Shown: piece after piece, positions 6,121 through 15,772 of the stretch
Position numbering within the stretch: position 1 is the first letter of the stretch
Layout of the letters: each line of letters begins with the position of its first letter
DNA from: BM509 sp036396915
GTDB taxonomy: Bacteria > Desulfobacterota > Desulfuromonadia > Desulfuromonadales > Geopsychrobacteraceae
Assembly: GCA_036396915.1 (NCBI GenBank)
Contig: DASWJX010000126.1
Coordinates: 1 to 15,772, forward strand
Reading direction: 5' to 3'
DNA: 15,772 nucleotides
Translations under genes and position numbers: made by a program
Notes under the pieces: model-generated
Databases searched by the model: none
What the model was told of the DNA's origin: nothing
Seen by the model: the letters and a program-made list of their open reading frames with translations, nothing else

Positions 6121-7392
6121 ATGAAAACCCTGATCAAATCGGGTCGTCTGGTCGACCCGGCCAATCATATCGACGAGAAACTCGACATATTGATCGTGGC
6201 GGGCAAGGTTGCCGAGCTGGCGCCGAATATCGACGCCGGCACGGCCGAGGTGATCAACGCCGCCGGGCTGATCGTGACCCCCGGCCTGATCGACATGCAT
6301 GTCCATCTGCGCGACCCGGGCCTGGAGTACAAGGAAGACATCATCAGCGGTACCCGGGCGGCGGCGGCCGGCGGCGTCACATCGCTGGCCTGCATGCCGA
6401 ACAGCAGCCCGGTCAACGACAACCTGGCCGTCACCAGATACATCATCAGCAAGGCCCGGGAGCAGGGGAGCGCCAATGTCTACCCGATCGGCTGTATCAC
6501 CAAGGGACAAAAAGGTGAAGTCCTGGCCGAGATGGGAGAGCTGAAGGAGGGCGGCTGCGTCGGCTTTTCCGATGACGGCCTGCCGGTCAGGGACGGTGAA
6601 ATGATGCGCCGGGCGCTGGAGTACGCCAACACCTTCGGCGCGCCGGTCATCTCCCACGCCGAGGAGCTGAGCCTGGTGGCCGGCGGCTGCATGAACGAAG
6701 GGCCGGTCTCCACCGAGCTGGGCCTCAAGGGGATCCCCTGGGTGGCCGAGGACGCCATGACCGCCCGCGATATCATGCTGGCCGAACTGACCGGCGCCCA
6801 TCTGCACGTCGCCCACGTTTCGACCAGGGGCAGCGTCGAACTGGTCCGGCAGGCCAAGGGGCGCGGCGTCCGCGTGACCTGTGAAGCGACTCCGCACCAT
6901 TTCATGCTGACCGATGACGCGGTCCGCGGCTACAACACCAACGCCAAGATGAATCCGCCGCTGCGCAGTCAGGCCGATGTCGATGCGATCCGGGCCGGGC
7001 TGGCGGACGGAACCATCGACGCCATCGCCACCGATCACGCCCCGCACCATAGCGACGAAAAGAACGTCGAGTTCGCCATCGCCCTGAACGGCATCGTCGG
7101 CCTGGAAACCCTGCTGCCCCTGACCCTGCAGCTGGTCGCCGAAAAGGTGCTCAGCCTGACCCAGGCGATCGCCCTGGTGACCTGTCGTCCGGCCCGGATT
7201 CTCGGTATCGAGCGCGGCAGCCTGGCGCCGGGAGCGGTGGCGGATATCACCCTGATCAACCCGAACAAGGAATGGACGCTGGATGCGGCGCAGCTGCAGT
7301 CCAAAAGCCGGAACACGCCTTTCGACGGGCGCACCATGAAAGGCCATGCGGTGCGGACGCTGCTGGCCGGAACCACCGTATTCGAAAGATAG
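6121..7392 (+). CDS. pyrC: Dihydroorotase, class I
   Basis: PyrC cyclises carbamoyl aspartate to dihydroorotate, the third step of UMP synthesis. An in-frame GTG at 6112 is possible, but the ATG at 6121 is preferred because AGAGGTG sits just before it at the right distance; it gives 423 residues, normal for the class I bacterial type. The metal ligands are complete: HVH (H60, H62) in DMHVHLRDPG, an Asp in FSDDG (D151 or D152), H179 in SHAEE, H232 in AHVST and D305 in ATDHAPHH. This marks an active enzyme rather than a pyrC-prime structural partner. It follows pyrB by 24 bp and precedes carA by 61 bp in the same operon. Confidence 0.98.
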   Translation: MKTLIKSGRLVDPANHIDEKLDILIVAGKVAELAPNIDAGTAEVINAAGLIVTPGLIDMHVHLRDPGLEYKEDIISGTRAAAAGGVTSLACMPNSSPVNDNLAVTRYIISKAREQGSANVYPIGCITKGQKGEVLAEMGELKEGGCVGFSDDGLPVRDGEMMRRALEYANTFGAPVISHAEELSLVAGGCMNEGPVSTELGLKGIPWVAEDAMTARDIMLAELTGAHLHVAHVSTRGSVELVRQAKGRGVRVTCEATPHHFMLTDDAVRGYNTNAKMNPPLRSQADVDAIRAGLADGTIDAIATDHAPHHSDEKNVEFAIALNGIVGLETLLPLTLQLVAEKVLSLTQAIALVTCRPARILGIERGSLAPGAVADITLINPNKEWTLDAAQLQSKSRNTPFDGRTMKGHAVRTLLAGTTVFER

Positions 7393-7400
7393 TCCGATAC

Positions 7401-7414
7401 TTCAACAGGTTGAA
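7401..7414. repeat. Short palindrome in pyrC-carA gap
   Basis: TTCAAC (7401-7406) and GTTGAA (7409-7414) form a perfect inverted repeat around two bases, 40 bp before the carA start; TTCAA recurs twice more in the gap. It could be a small operator or an mRNA hairpin separating the two cistrons, or chance in an AT-richer spacer. No promoter was convincing here. Confidence 0.2.
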
Positions 7415-7453
7415 TGTTTACAGTTCAAGTCAATTCAAAACAAAGAGGTTTCG

Positions 7454-8575
7454 ATGAAAGCAATTCTGGCCCTTGCCGACGGCAAGGTGTTTGAGGGAAA
7501 ATCCTTCGGTGCGAGCGGCGAGATCAGCGGTGAAGTGGTCTTCAATACCAGCATGACCGGTTATCAGGAGATTCTCACCGATCCGTCCTACTGCGGCGAG
7601 ATCGTCACCATGACCTACCCGCAGATCGGCAATTACGGCATCAATGCCGAAGACGTGGAATCCTGTCGGCCGTTCCTGTCGGCACTGGTGGTCAAGGAAG
7701 CCTGCACCTTTCCCAGCAATTTCCGCTCGGAAATGAGCCTGGGCGCCTACCTGAAGCAGAACAACATCGTCGCCATCGAGGGGATCGACACCCGCGCCCT
7801 GGTGCGTCATATCCGCACCGTCGGGGCGCAGGTCGGCATCGTCTCGACGCTTGACAGCGACCCGCAAAGCCTGGTGGAAAAAGCGCGCAACACCCCGGGA
7901 CTGCTGGGGCGCGACCTGGTCCGGGAAGTGACCTGCCGCGAACCCTATCACTGGTCCCAGGGGATCTGGAAGCTGGGCGCGGGTTATGCCGAGCACGCAG
8001 GAGAAGCGCTGCCGTACAAGGTGGTCGCCTACGATTTCGGCATCAAACGCAACATCCTGCGCAATCTGGTTGCCAGCGGTTGTGACGTGACGGTGGTACC
8101 GGCCGACACGCCCGCCGAGGAGGTGCTGAAGATGAACCCCGACGGGGTTTTTCTCAGCAACGGCCCCGGCGACCCGGAACCGATCGGCTATGCTCAGGAA
8201 ACGATCCGCCGCCTGCTCGGCAAGGTGCCGATCTTCGGCATCTGCCTGGGCCATCAGCTGCTGTCGATCGCCCTGGGCGGGCGCACCTACAAGCTGAAAT
8301 TCGGCCATCGCGGCGGCAACCAGCCGGTGCTCGATCATCAGCGGCAGCAGGTGGAAATCACCGCGCAGAATCACGGCTTTGCCGTTGATGCAGCGACCCT
8401 CGGCCCGGAGGTCGAGGTCAGCCACATCAACCTCAACGATAATACCGTGGAAGGGCTGCGCCACCGCGAACTGCCGGCCTTTTCGGTGCAGTACCATCCG
8501 GAAGCGTCACCGGGCCCGCATGACGCCCGCTACCTGTTTGCCCGTTTTATCGAGATGATGGCGAAAAACAAATAA
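7454..8575 (+). CDS. carA: Carbamoyl-phosphate synthase small (glutaminase) subunit
   Basis: CarA hydrolyses glutamine and channels ammonia to CarB, which makes carbamoyl phosphate for pyrimidines and arginine. The open frame begins upstream, but the ATG at 7454 has AAAGAGG five bases before it and starts the conserved MKAILALADGKVFEG; it gives 373 residues, close to the usual 375-385. The N-terminal CarA domain spans about 1-150 and the class I glutamine amidotransferase domain about 188-370. The nucleophile Cys264 sits in FGICLGHQ, and His348 and Glu350 in YHPEASPGPHD complete the triad. Its place in the pyr operon suggests control mainly by pyrimidines. The next gene is carB, after an unusual 129-bp gap containing a repeat. 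Confidence 0.98.
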   Translation: MKAILALADGKVFEGKSFGASGEISGEVVFNTSMTGYQEILTDPSYCGEIVTMTYPQIGNYGINAEDVESCRPFLSALVVKEACTFPSNFRSEMSLGAYLKQNNIVAIEGIDTRALVRHIRTVGAQVGIVSTLDSDPQSLVEKARNTPGLLGRDLVREVTCREPYHWSQGIWKLGAGYAEHAGEALPYKVVAYDFGIKRNILRNLVASGCDVTVVPADTPAEEVLKMNPDGVFLSNGPGDPEPIGYAQETIRRLLGKVPIFGICLGHQLLSIALGGRTYKLKFGHRGGNQPVLDHQRQQVEITAQNHGFAVDAATLGPEVEVSHINLNDNTVEGLRHRELPAFSVQYHPEASPGPHDARYLFARFIEMMAKNK

Positions 8576-8591
8576 CGTTCAAAATTAAAAA

Positions 8592-8662
8592 GTTCGAGGT
8601 TCGATGGTCGATGTTCGAGGTTCTGACACCGCACATCGAACGTCGCACATCGAACGTCGAAC
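8592..8662. repeat. Repeat-built inverted repeat between carA and carB
   Basis: Two 32-nt arms (8592-8623 and 8631-8662) are reverse complements at 26 of 32 positions and enclose a 7-nt loop. Each arm is itself made of repeated units like GTTCGANG and TCGATG. Read on the minus strand the element translates to a repeated FDVRCATFDVRC, a pattern I recall from many spurious small hypothetical proteins in deltaproteobacterial genomes, which suggests a dispersed intergenic repeat family. That recollection was not checked. It interrupts the pyr operon without an obvious promoter. Confidence 0.8.
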
Positions 8663-8663
8663 G

Positions 8664-8687
8664 TTGTTTGAACTTCGAACAATTTTT
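8664..8687 (+). terminator. Terminator-like hairpin just before carB
   Basis: TTGTTTGA (8664-8671) pairs with TCGAACAA (8675-8682) around loop ACT, with one G-U pair, and is followed directly by TTTTT (8683-8687). The stem is AT-rich and therefore weak. It lies right after the large inverted repeat and 17 bp before carB, so it could reduce carB expression relative to carA, or simply be the edge of the repeat. Confidence 0.35.
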
Positions 8688-8704
8688 CCGAAGGAAAAAG
8701 ATAA

Positions 8705-11956
<3,252 letters not shown>

Positions 11957-11962
<6 letters not shown>

Positions 11963-12024
11963 CACGATGGTTACAGGACATTCATCAAACGACAGTCGGG
12001 CGGTTTTTCCGCCCGCTGTTTTTT
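11957..12024 (+). ncRNA. Candidate short greA leader RNA
   Basis: A transcript from the promoter above would stop at the strong terminator ending at 12024, giving an RNA of about 68 nt. It would contain a 5' hairpin, GTAAC/GTTAC (11959-11963 with 11970-11974), and the terminator hairpin. E. coli greA is known to make such short leader transcripts (GraL) from a comparable arrangement. Here existence is inferred only from the layout. Confidence 0.3.
11992..12024 (+). terminator. Intrinsic terminator between carB and greA
   Basis: CGGGCGG (11997-12003) pairs with CCGCCCG (12009-12015) around TTTTT, extended by ACAG/CTGT across one bulged T, and followed by TTTTTT (12019-12024). It ends the pyr operon. 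Because it lies just 7 nt before the greA Shine-Dalgarno, it also sits inside any greA leader. Confidence 0.9.
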
Positions 12025-12045
12025 ATTGTCAGGAGAAAGTGTACA

Positions 12046-12522
12046 ATGAACGACTCGATTCCGATGACTGCGGAAGGTTATCAGCGTCTACAGGAGGAGT
12101 TGAAAACTCTGACGCGGGTGGAGCGGCCCAAGGTCGTCCAGGACATCGCGGAAGCCAGAAGCCATGGCGATCTTTCGGAAAATGCCGAATACGACGCCGC
12201 CAAGGATCGTCAGGGCTTTGTCGAAGGACGGATCAAGGAACTGAACGACAAAATCGCCCGTTCCCAGGTCATCGACCCTGCCGCCATCCGCAGCGACAAG
12301 ATTGTTTTCGGCGCCACGGTCACCCTGATCGATATCGATACCGACAATCAGGTCACCTATCAGATCGTCGGCGAGGACGAAGCGGATATCAAGCAGGGCA
12401 AGATTTCCATCACCTCACCGGTGGGTCGGGCGATGATCGGCCACGCCTGCGACGAAGAGGTCCAGGTTCGCGTGCCGTCGGGCATCAAGGTCTACGAAAT
12501 TACCGATATCGTTTACAAATAG
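12046..12522 (+). CDS. greA: Transcription elongation factor GreA
   Basis: GreA enters the secondary channel of RNA polymerase and stimulates cleavage of backtracked transcripts, rescuing stalled complexes. The ATG at 12046 follows AGGAG (12031-12035) by 10 nt and gives 158 residues, exactly the E. coli length. The N-terminal coiled coil covers about 1-75 and carries at its tip GDLSENAEY (41-49) with the acidic Asp42 and Glu45 that act at the polymerase active site. The C-terminal FKBP-like domain follows (VIFGATVTLI-type strand VFGATVTLID, DEADIKQGKISITSPVGRA). It is preceded by a terminator and ended by another, so it appears to be its own transcription unit, with some read-through from carB possible. 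Confidence 0.98.
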   Translation: MNDSIPMTAEGYQRLQEELKTLTRVERPKVVQDIAEARSHGDLSENAEYDAAKDRQGFVEGRIKELNDKIARSQVIDPAAIRSDKIVFGATVTLIDIDTDNQVTYQIVGEDEADIKQGKISITSPVGRAMIGHACDEEVQVRVPSGIKVYEITDIVYK

Positions 12523-12545
12523 CCTGGTGCGGACAACCTTGCGTG

Positions 12546-12577
12546 AAACGGGATGGTGCGGTGCGCCATCCCGTTTT
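12546..12577 (+). terminator. Intrinsic terminator after greA
   Basis: AAACGGGATGG (12546-12556) pairs perfectly with CCATCCCGTTT (12566-12576) around a 9-nt loop and is followed by only one more T. The 11-bp GC-rich stem begins 24 nt after the greA stop. The short T-run makes it weaker than the one before greA; the A-rich 5' side would give a U-tract in the reverse direction too. Confidence 0.7.
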
Positions 12578-12652
12578 ACTGTTTGCGGCTTGCATTTTCC
12601 GGTGGTATTTGTGAAAATCCAGTCGTAGCCCAGTTTTTCGGAGGATAAAACC

Positions 12653-12856
12653 ATGAGTCAAAAGTTCACCAAAGAGATGACCTTTCATCAGGCCTTGCAG
12701 GCCAGTCCCGAGGTCGCGCGGATCCTGGGCAGCTTCAATCTCGGCTGCGTCGGTTGCATGGGCGCCGCCAATGAAACGCTTGCCCAGGGCGCCACGGCCC
12801 ACGGTCTCGATGTCGAGGAGCTGCTTACGGCTCTCAACGCCATTTCCGCAGACTGA
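12653..12856 (+). CDS. DUF1858 redox-disulfide domain protein
   Basis: The 67 residues look like a stand-alone DUF1858 domain, a family also described as the hybrid-cluster-protein-associated redox disulfide domain. The start has GGAGGA (12640-12645) seven bases upstream. FTKEMTFHQALQASPEVARIL is the typical opening, and LGCVGC (30-35) places Cys32 and Cys35 as a likely redox or metal-binding pair; the C-terminal DVEELLTALN helix is also typical. No hybrid cluster protein gene is visible nearby. Its stop lies only 15 nt before recG, so the two are probably cotranscribed. Biochemical function of stand-alone members is not established to my knowledge. Confidence 0.88.
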   Translation: MSQKFTKEMTFHQALQASPEVARILGSFNLGCVGCMGAANETLAQGATAHGLDVEELLTALNAISAD

Positions 12857-12871
12857 AAGAGCAGGGGAGAC

Positions 12872-15025
12872 ATGCCCCCGCAGGATCATCCCGCCGGACC
12901 GACCGACCGCCTCGCCGCACCCCTTGGCGAGGTGCGCGGAATCGGTCCGCGCGCCCTTCAAAAGCTTGAAAAGCTCGGCCTTCGTACCGTCGAAGACGCT
13001 CTCTACCACCTCCCTTTCCGTTATGAAGACCGCCGCCAACTGAAACCGATCGCGCAACTGCAGGCAGGCACGCAGGAGGTTTTCTACGGCGAGGTGCTTG
13101 CCGCGGGGGAAACCCGGACCGCGCGCCAACGGCGCAGCATCTATGAGGTCATCGTCGGCGACAGCAGCGGCCAGATCGTCCTCAAGTGGTTTCGCTACCA
13201 GAAAAGCTGGCTGCAGAAGCGTTTTCCCGTCGCGCAAAAAGCGGTCTTTATCGGCGAGGTCAAAAGTTTCGGACCGCTGCGCGAGGTCCATCACCCGGAT
13301 GCGGAACTGCTCGATGCCGACAGCAATCTGGAGCAGCTGTTCCAGCGCGACCCGATCAACTTCGGCCGGATCCTGCCGGTCTATCCGCTGACCGAAGGTC
13401 TGACCCAGAAGCAGGTGCGCAAAATCTGGTTCGAACTGGTGGCGCGCTACGCACCGCTGGCCCGCTCGTACCTCCCGCGGGAAATTCTCGCACGTCACCA
13501 GCTGCTGCCCCTGCCGGAAGCGCTGCAGGGCAGTCACTGGCCGGCGAACGATCAGTCGCTGGCGGAACTGGAGCAGGGGAGGGACCGCTGCCGCCAGTCG
13601 CTGGTTTTCGATGAGTTCTTTTATCTGGAACTGGGCATGGCCCTGAAACGGCAGGGCGTACAGCTGCAAGAGGGGATCGCCTTCAACGTCGAACACCGCT
13701 ATACCATTCCGCTCAACAAGATGCTGCCGTTTCGCCTGACCGAGGCCCAGCGCCGGGTGCTCGGTGAAATCAAGCGGGACATGATGCTGCCGCACCCGAT
13801 GAACCGCCTGCTGCAGGGGGATGTCGGCAGCGGCAAAACCCTGGTCGCCCTGATGGCGGCCCTGATCGCCATCGAGAACCGCACCCAGGTGGCGCTTGTC
13901 GCGCCGACCGAAATCCTTGCCGAGCAGCATTATCTGACCATCCACGGCTGGCTGGACAGGTTGGGCCTCACAGCGGTTCTGCTGCAGGGCAACATGACCG
14001 CCGCGAAGAAAAAAGCATGCCTGCAAATGATCGCCGACGGCGCAGCCGACCTGGTGGTGGGAACCCATGCCGTGCTGCAGGAAGGGGTCGTGTTTCATCG
14101 GCTCGGGCTGGGGATCATCGACGAACAGCACCGTTTCGGGGTCCGCCAGCGGAGCGTCTTGAAGCACAAGGGGCAGCACCCGGACATCCTGGTGATGACC
14201 GCCACGCCGATACCGCGCACCCTGTCGCTGACCCTGTATGGCGATCTGGCCGTTTCCGTAATCGATCAACTGCCGCCGGGACGCAAACCGGTGACGACGA
14301 GATTGTATCGGGAAAACAGCCGGTTCAAGGCCTACAGCTTGATAAAGGATGAACTTGGCAGGGGGCGGCAGGCCTACATCGTCTACCCGCTGGTCGAGGA
14401 GTCGGAGAAGAGCGATCTGCAGGCGGCCACCGAAGCGGCGGAGCGGATGGCCGGCGAGGACTTTCCCGGTGCGCGGATCGGCCTGCTGCACGGGCGGATG
14501 AAATCGGCCGAAAAGGAGCAGGTCATGGCGGCGTTTCGCGCCGGGACACTCGATATCCTGGTCGCCACCACGGTGATCGAGGTCGGTGTGGATGTGCCGA
14601 ATGCTTCGGTCATGCTCATCGAACACGCCGATCGATTCGGCCTGGCCCAGCTTCACCAGCTGCGGGGGCGCGTCGGACGCGGAGCCGAGCAGAGCTACTG
14701 CCTGCTGATCCCTTCGCCGCACTACAGCGAAGACGCCGCCAGGCGGCTGCAGGTCATGGTTGCAACCAGCGACGGCTTCCGCATCGCCGAAGCCGATCTG
14801 GAGATTCGCGGCCCCGGCGAATTCCTCGGCACCCGGCAGGCGGGGCTACCCGACTTCCGGGTTGCCAACCTGCTGCGCGACGCCCGGATGCTCGACATCG
14901 CACGCCGGGAAGCCTTCGCCTTCGCCGAAAAAAGTAACTTCCTCAGCGATCCGGCCTGCGCCGGGATCAGAGCGGAACTGCTGGCGCGCTGGGGGGGCCG
15001 GCTGGAACTGGCAGCGATCGGTTGA
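12872..15025 (+). CDS. recG: ATP-dependent DNA helicase RecG
   Basis: RecG drives branch migration and fork regression at stalled replication forks and recombination intermediates. The ATG at 12872 follows AGGGGAGA closely; the 717 residues compare with 693 in E. coli, the surplus being a short polar N terminus. The wedge domain with its OB fold spans about 15-180, opening with a helix-hairpin-helix-like VRGIGPRALQKLEKLG. Helicase motifs are complete: Walker A GDVGSGKT (316-323), DEQH (417-420), TATPIPRTL (443-451), the GLLHGRM region (537-543), TTVIEVGVDVPNA (566-578) and motif VI QLRGRVGRG (596-604). It follows the DUF1858 gene by 15 nt. No terminator is evident before the next gene, 47 nt downstream. 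Confidence 0.98.
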   Translation: MPPQDHPAGPTDRLAAPLGEVRGIGPRALQKLEKLGLRTVEDALYHLPFRYEDRRQLKPIAQLQAGTQEVFYGEVLAAGETRTARQRRSIYEVIVGDSSGQIVLKWFRYQKSWLQKRFPVAQKAVFIGEVKSFGPLREVHHPDAELLDADSNLEQLFQRDPINFGRILPVYPLTEGLTQKQVRKIWFELVARYAPLARSYLPREILARHQLLPLPEALQGSHWPANDQSLAELEQGRDRCRQSLVFDEFFYLELGMALKRQGVQLQEGIAFNVEHRYTIPLNKMLPFRLTEAQRRVLGEIKRDMMLPHPMNRLLQGDVGSGKTLVALMAALIAIENRTQVALVAPTEILAEQHYLTIHGWLDRLGLTAVLLQGNMTAAKKKACLQMIADGAADLVVGTHAVLQEGVVFHRLGLGIIDEQHRFGVRQRSVLKHKGQHPDILVMTATPIPRTLSLTLYGDLAVSVIDQLPPGRKPVTTRLYRENSRFKAYSLIKDELGRGRQAYIVYPLVEESEKSDLQAATEAAERMAGEDFPGARIGLLHGRMKSAEKEQVMAAFRAGTLDILVATTVIEVGVDVPNASVMLIEHADRFGLAQLHQLRGRVGRGAEQSYCLLIPSPHYSEDAARRLQVMVATSDGFRIAEADLEIRGPGEFLGTRQAGLPDFRVANLLRDARMLDIARREAFAFAEKSNFLSDPACAGIRAELLARWGGRLELAAIG

Positions 15026-15072
15026 TATGCTACACTACTTGAAAATTCCACACCCGGCGAACGGAGCCCGTC

Positions 15073-15772
15073 ATGAAAGCGATCTGCGTCCATAGCTTCG
15101 GCGAACCCGAAGTCCTTCAGCTGCAACCGGTCGACGAGCTGTTGCCGTCGAGCGACCAGGTTCTCATTAAAATCAAGGCGATCGGCGTCAATCCGGTCGA
15201 TACCTATATCCGCTCCGGCATCTATCCGCTCAAGCCGGTCCTTCCGTACACGCCCGGCTTCGATGCGGCGGGCATCGTTCACGCCGTCGGCCGGGACGTC
15301 AAACACTACCAGGTCGGACAGCGGGTCTTTCTGACCGGCAGTCTCAGCGGATGTTACGCGGAATACGCTCTCTGCAGCGAAGCCCAGATCCATCCGTTAC
15401 CCGATCAGGTGACCTTCAGTCAGGGAGCGGCGGTCGGCATTCCGTATGGCGCGGCCTATTATGCCTTGTGGTTCAGGGCGCGGGCCGTGCCCGGAGAGAC
15501 CGTTCTGGTGCACGGCGCCAGCGGCGCCGTCGGCATCGCCGCGATTCAGCTGGCCAGGGCGGCCGGTATGTACGTGATCGGCAGCGCCGGAAGCGACGCC
15601 GGACGCAACCTGATCGGGGAACTCGGCGCGCACGCGGTGCTGGACCATACCATTGCCGATTACCTGGACGACCTGGTGGACTTGACCTGTCATCAGGGCG
15701 TCGACGTCATCCTGGAGATGCTGGCCAACGTCAACCTGGACAAGGATCTCAAGGTGCTGGCCAAGCACGGAC
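15073..15772 (+). CDS. Zeta-crystallin-type NADPH:quinone oxidoreductase (C-terminus cut by right edge)
   Basis: This is a zinc-independent medium-chain dehydrogenase/reductase of the quinone oxidoreductase (zeta-crystallin) type, expected to reduce quinones with NADPH in the cytoplasm. The ATG at 15073 has CGGAG six to ten bases upstream. The 233 visible residues, of about 325, include the opening MKAICVHSFGEPEVLQLQP, IGVNPVDTYIRSG (37-49), the nucleotide-binding HGASGAVGIAAIQLA (147-161) and EMLANVNLDKDL (215-226), a stretch very close to animal zeta-crystallin. The catalytic zinc ligands of alcohol dehydrogenases are absent, as expected. It follows recG by 47 nt on the same strand, with no obvious functional link. 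The exact substrate is not predictable. Confidence 0.93.
   Translation, partial: MKAICVHSFGEPEVLQLQPVDELLPSSDQVLIKIKAIGVNPVDTYIRSGIYPLKPVLPYTPGFDAAGIVHAVGRDVKHYQVGQRVFLTGSLSGCYAEYALCSEAQIHPLPDQVTFSQGAAVGIPYGAAYYALWFRARAVPGETVLVHGASGAVGIAAIQLARAAGMYVIGSAGSDAGRNLIGELGAHAVLDHTIADYLDDLVDLTCHQGVDVILEMLANVNLDKDLKVLAKHG

Noticed and set aside
7417..7445. TTTACA before carA as an internal promoter
   Set aside because: No acceptable -10 element lies 16-18 bp downstream.
12583..12611. Possible promoter (TTGCGG, 17 bp, TATTTG) for the DUF1858-recG unit
   Set aside because: The -10 matches only three of six consensus positions; a promoter is expected in this gap after the greA terminator, but this one is not convincing.

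Overview
The window looks like housekeeping chromosome from a GC-rich deltaproteobacterium, most likely of the Desulfuromonadales (Geobacter, Pelobacter or Desulfuromonas type). I infer this from gene order (lepA-lepB, then pyrR-pyrB-pyrC-carA-carB, greA, a DUF1858 gene and recG) and from protein style, not from a database search. No tRNA, rRNA, CRISPR array, prophage or insertion sequence is visible. No gene-free stretch exceeds 300 bases; the longest, 1646-1897 and 4377-4608, are annotated below.

Region 1 (1-1645, minus strand) holds a small zinc-ribbon protein, a periplasmic amino-acid-binding protein and the N-terminal part of an ABC permease that runs off the left edge. The permease carries an unusual extra segment between its first membrane helix and its core. 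GC-rich inverted repeats sit in both intergenic gaps. Region 2 (1815-4376, plus) is a lepA-lepB unit (elongation factor 4 and signal peptidase I) with a plausible sigma70 promoter in the divergent gap.

Region 3 (4413-11962, plus) is a de novo pyrimidine operon: pyrR, pyrB, pyrC, carA, carB. It supplies carbamoyl phosphate, carbamoyl aspartate and dihydroorotate. Its leader contains a sigma70-type promoter, a PyrR-type RNA hairpin, a candidate antiterminator and a strong intrinsic terminator just before pyrR. This reads as a complete PyrR attenuation switch. The carA-carB gap carries a repeat-built inverted repeat ending in a terminator-like hairpin.

Region 4 (11922-12577, plus) is greA. A good promoter lies inside the 3' end of carB and a strong terminator lies between it and the greA ribosome binding site, an arrangement like that giving leader RNAs at E. 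coli greA. Region 5 (12653-15772, plus) holds a DUF1858 redox-disulfide protein closely followed by recG, then the start of a zeta-crystallin-type quinone oxidoreductase cut by the right edge.

The most interesting material is regulatory RNA: the pyr leader, the greA leader and the carA-carB repeat. The genes themselves are conventional.
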